This document shows, piece by piece, positions 6,926 through 6,970 of a stretch of 6,970 bases of DNA. Location: contig VBCJ01000080.1 in assembly GCA_005884335.1 (NCBI GenBank), forward strand, positions 1-6,970, written 5' to 3'. Under the pieces are notes generated by a model. The model searched no databases, had not been told where the DNA came from, and worked only from the letters and a program-made list of their open reading frames with translations. A program made the position numbers and the translations under genes. Each line of letters opens with the position of its first letter. The first letter of the stretch is position 1. This stretch comes from Betaproteobacteria bacterium. Lineage in GTDB: Bacteria > Pseudomonadota > Gammaproteobacteria > Burkholderiales > SG8-39.

Positions 6926-6970
6926 TACTGAGTCGCAACGCCTTGGAAGTATTGGGGTGACCGATGGGAC
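6926..6970 (+). other. Downstream spacer with possible start of a next gene
   Basis: After the TAA at 6923-6925, GGAAG (6945-6949) stands seven bases before GTG at 6957, and an ATG lies at 6964. Either could open another gene of the same run, but only a few codons are inside the window. A six-base inverted repeat (AATACT at 6924-6929, AGTATT at 6948-6953, loop 18) overlaps the GGAAG. There is no T-tract, so it does not look like a terminator. Confidence 0.3.

Noticed and set aside
906..6965. 13-base repeat TGGGGTGACCGAT at 906-918 and 6953-6965
   Set aside because: One such match is not surprising in 7 kb of GC-rich DNA, and the flanks differ.

Overview
The window looks like chromosomal DNA from a high-GC Gram-negative bacterium. 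Hand counts of single 60-base lines reach 68-77% GC in several genes. The proteins carry bacterial signal peptides and a textbook lipobox, and the domain styles suggest a proteobacterium (possibly beta or gamma). No rRNA, tRNA, mobile element or CRISPR array is visible, so the taxonomic call is only an inference.

Layout. The 3' end of an unrecognised plus-strand gene (1-114) converges, three bases apart, on a minus-strand CHAD-domain gene (118-936). Fourteen bases upstream of the CHAD start, a plus-strand run of three tightly packed genes begins and fills the rest of the window. (1) A secreted protein with a seven-bladed-propeller-like N-terminus, Ig-like modules and a C-terminal NTF2-like segment; its reading frame is broken near 2825, so it appears as two pieces (951-2945 and 2840-3160). 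(2) A 238-residue lipoprotein with a carboxypeptidase-regulatory-like beta domain (3132-3848), which overlaps the previous gene by 29 bases. (3) A 1026-residue exported protein (3845-6925) that starts in an ATGA overlap. Its first 220 residues carry the metal-ligand pattern of zinc-dependent phospholipase C / S1-P1 nuclease enzymes, followed by about 630 residues that I do not recognise. The last 45 bases hold no complete gene, only a possible start for the next one.

How the genes may work together. All three plus-strand products are predicted to leave the cytoplasm, and their starts overlap, so they are probably one operon making an envelope or extracellular module: an enzyme, an outer-membrane lipoprotein and a large adhesive or binding protein. 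No substrate can be read from the sequence. The CHAD protein is cytoplasmic, probably polyphosphate-associated, and no functional link to the operon is evident beyond divergent adjacency.

The points most worth a second look are the frameshift with an apparently shortened PKD-like domain and a 16-base perfect palindrome beside it, the phospholipase-like catalytic core on an unusually long protein, and the base-composition mosaic across 3600-5340.
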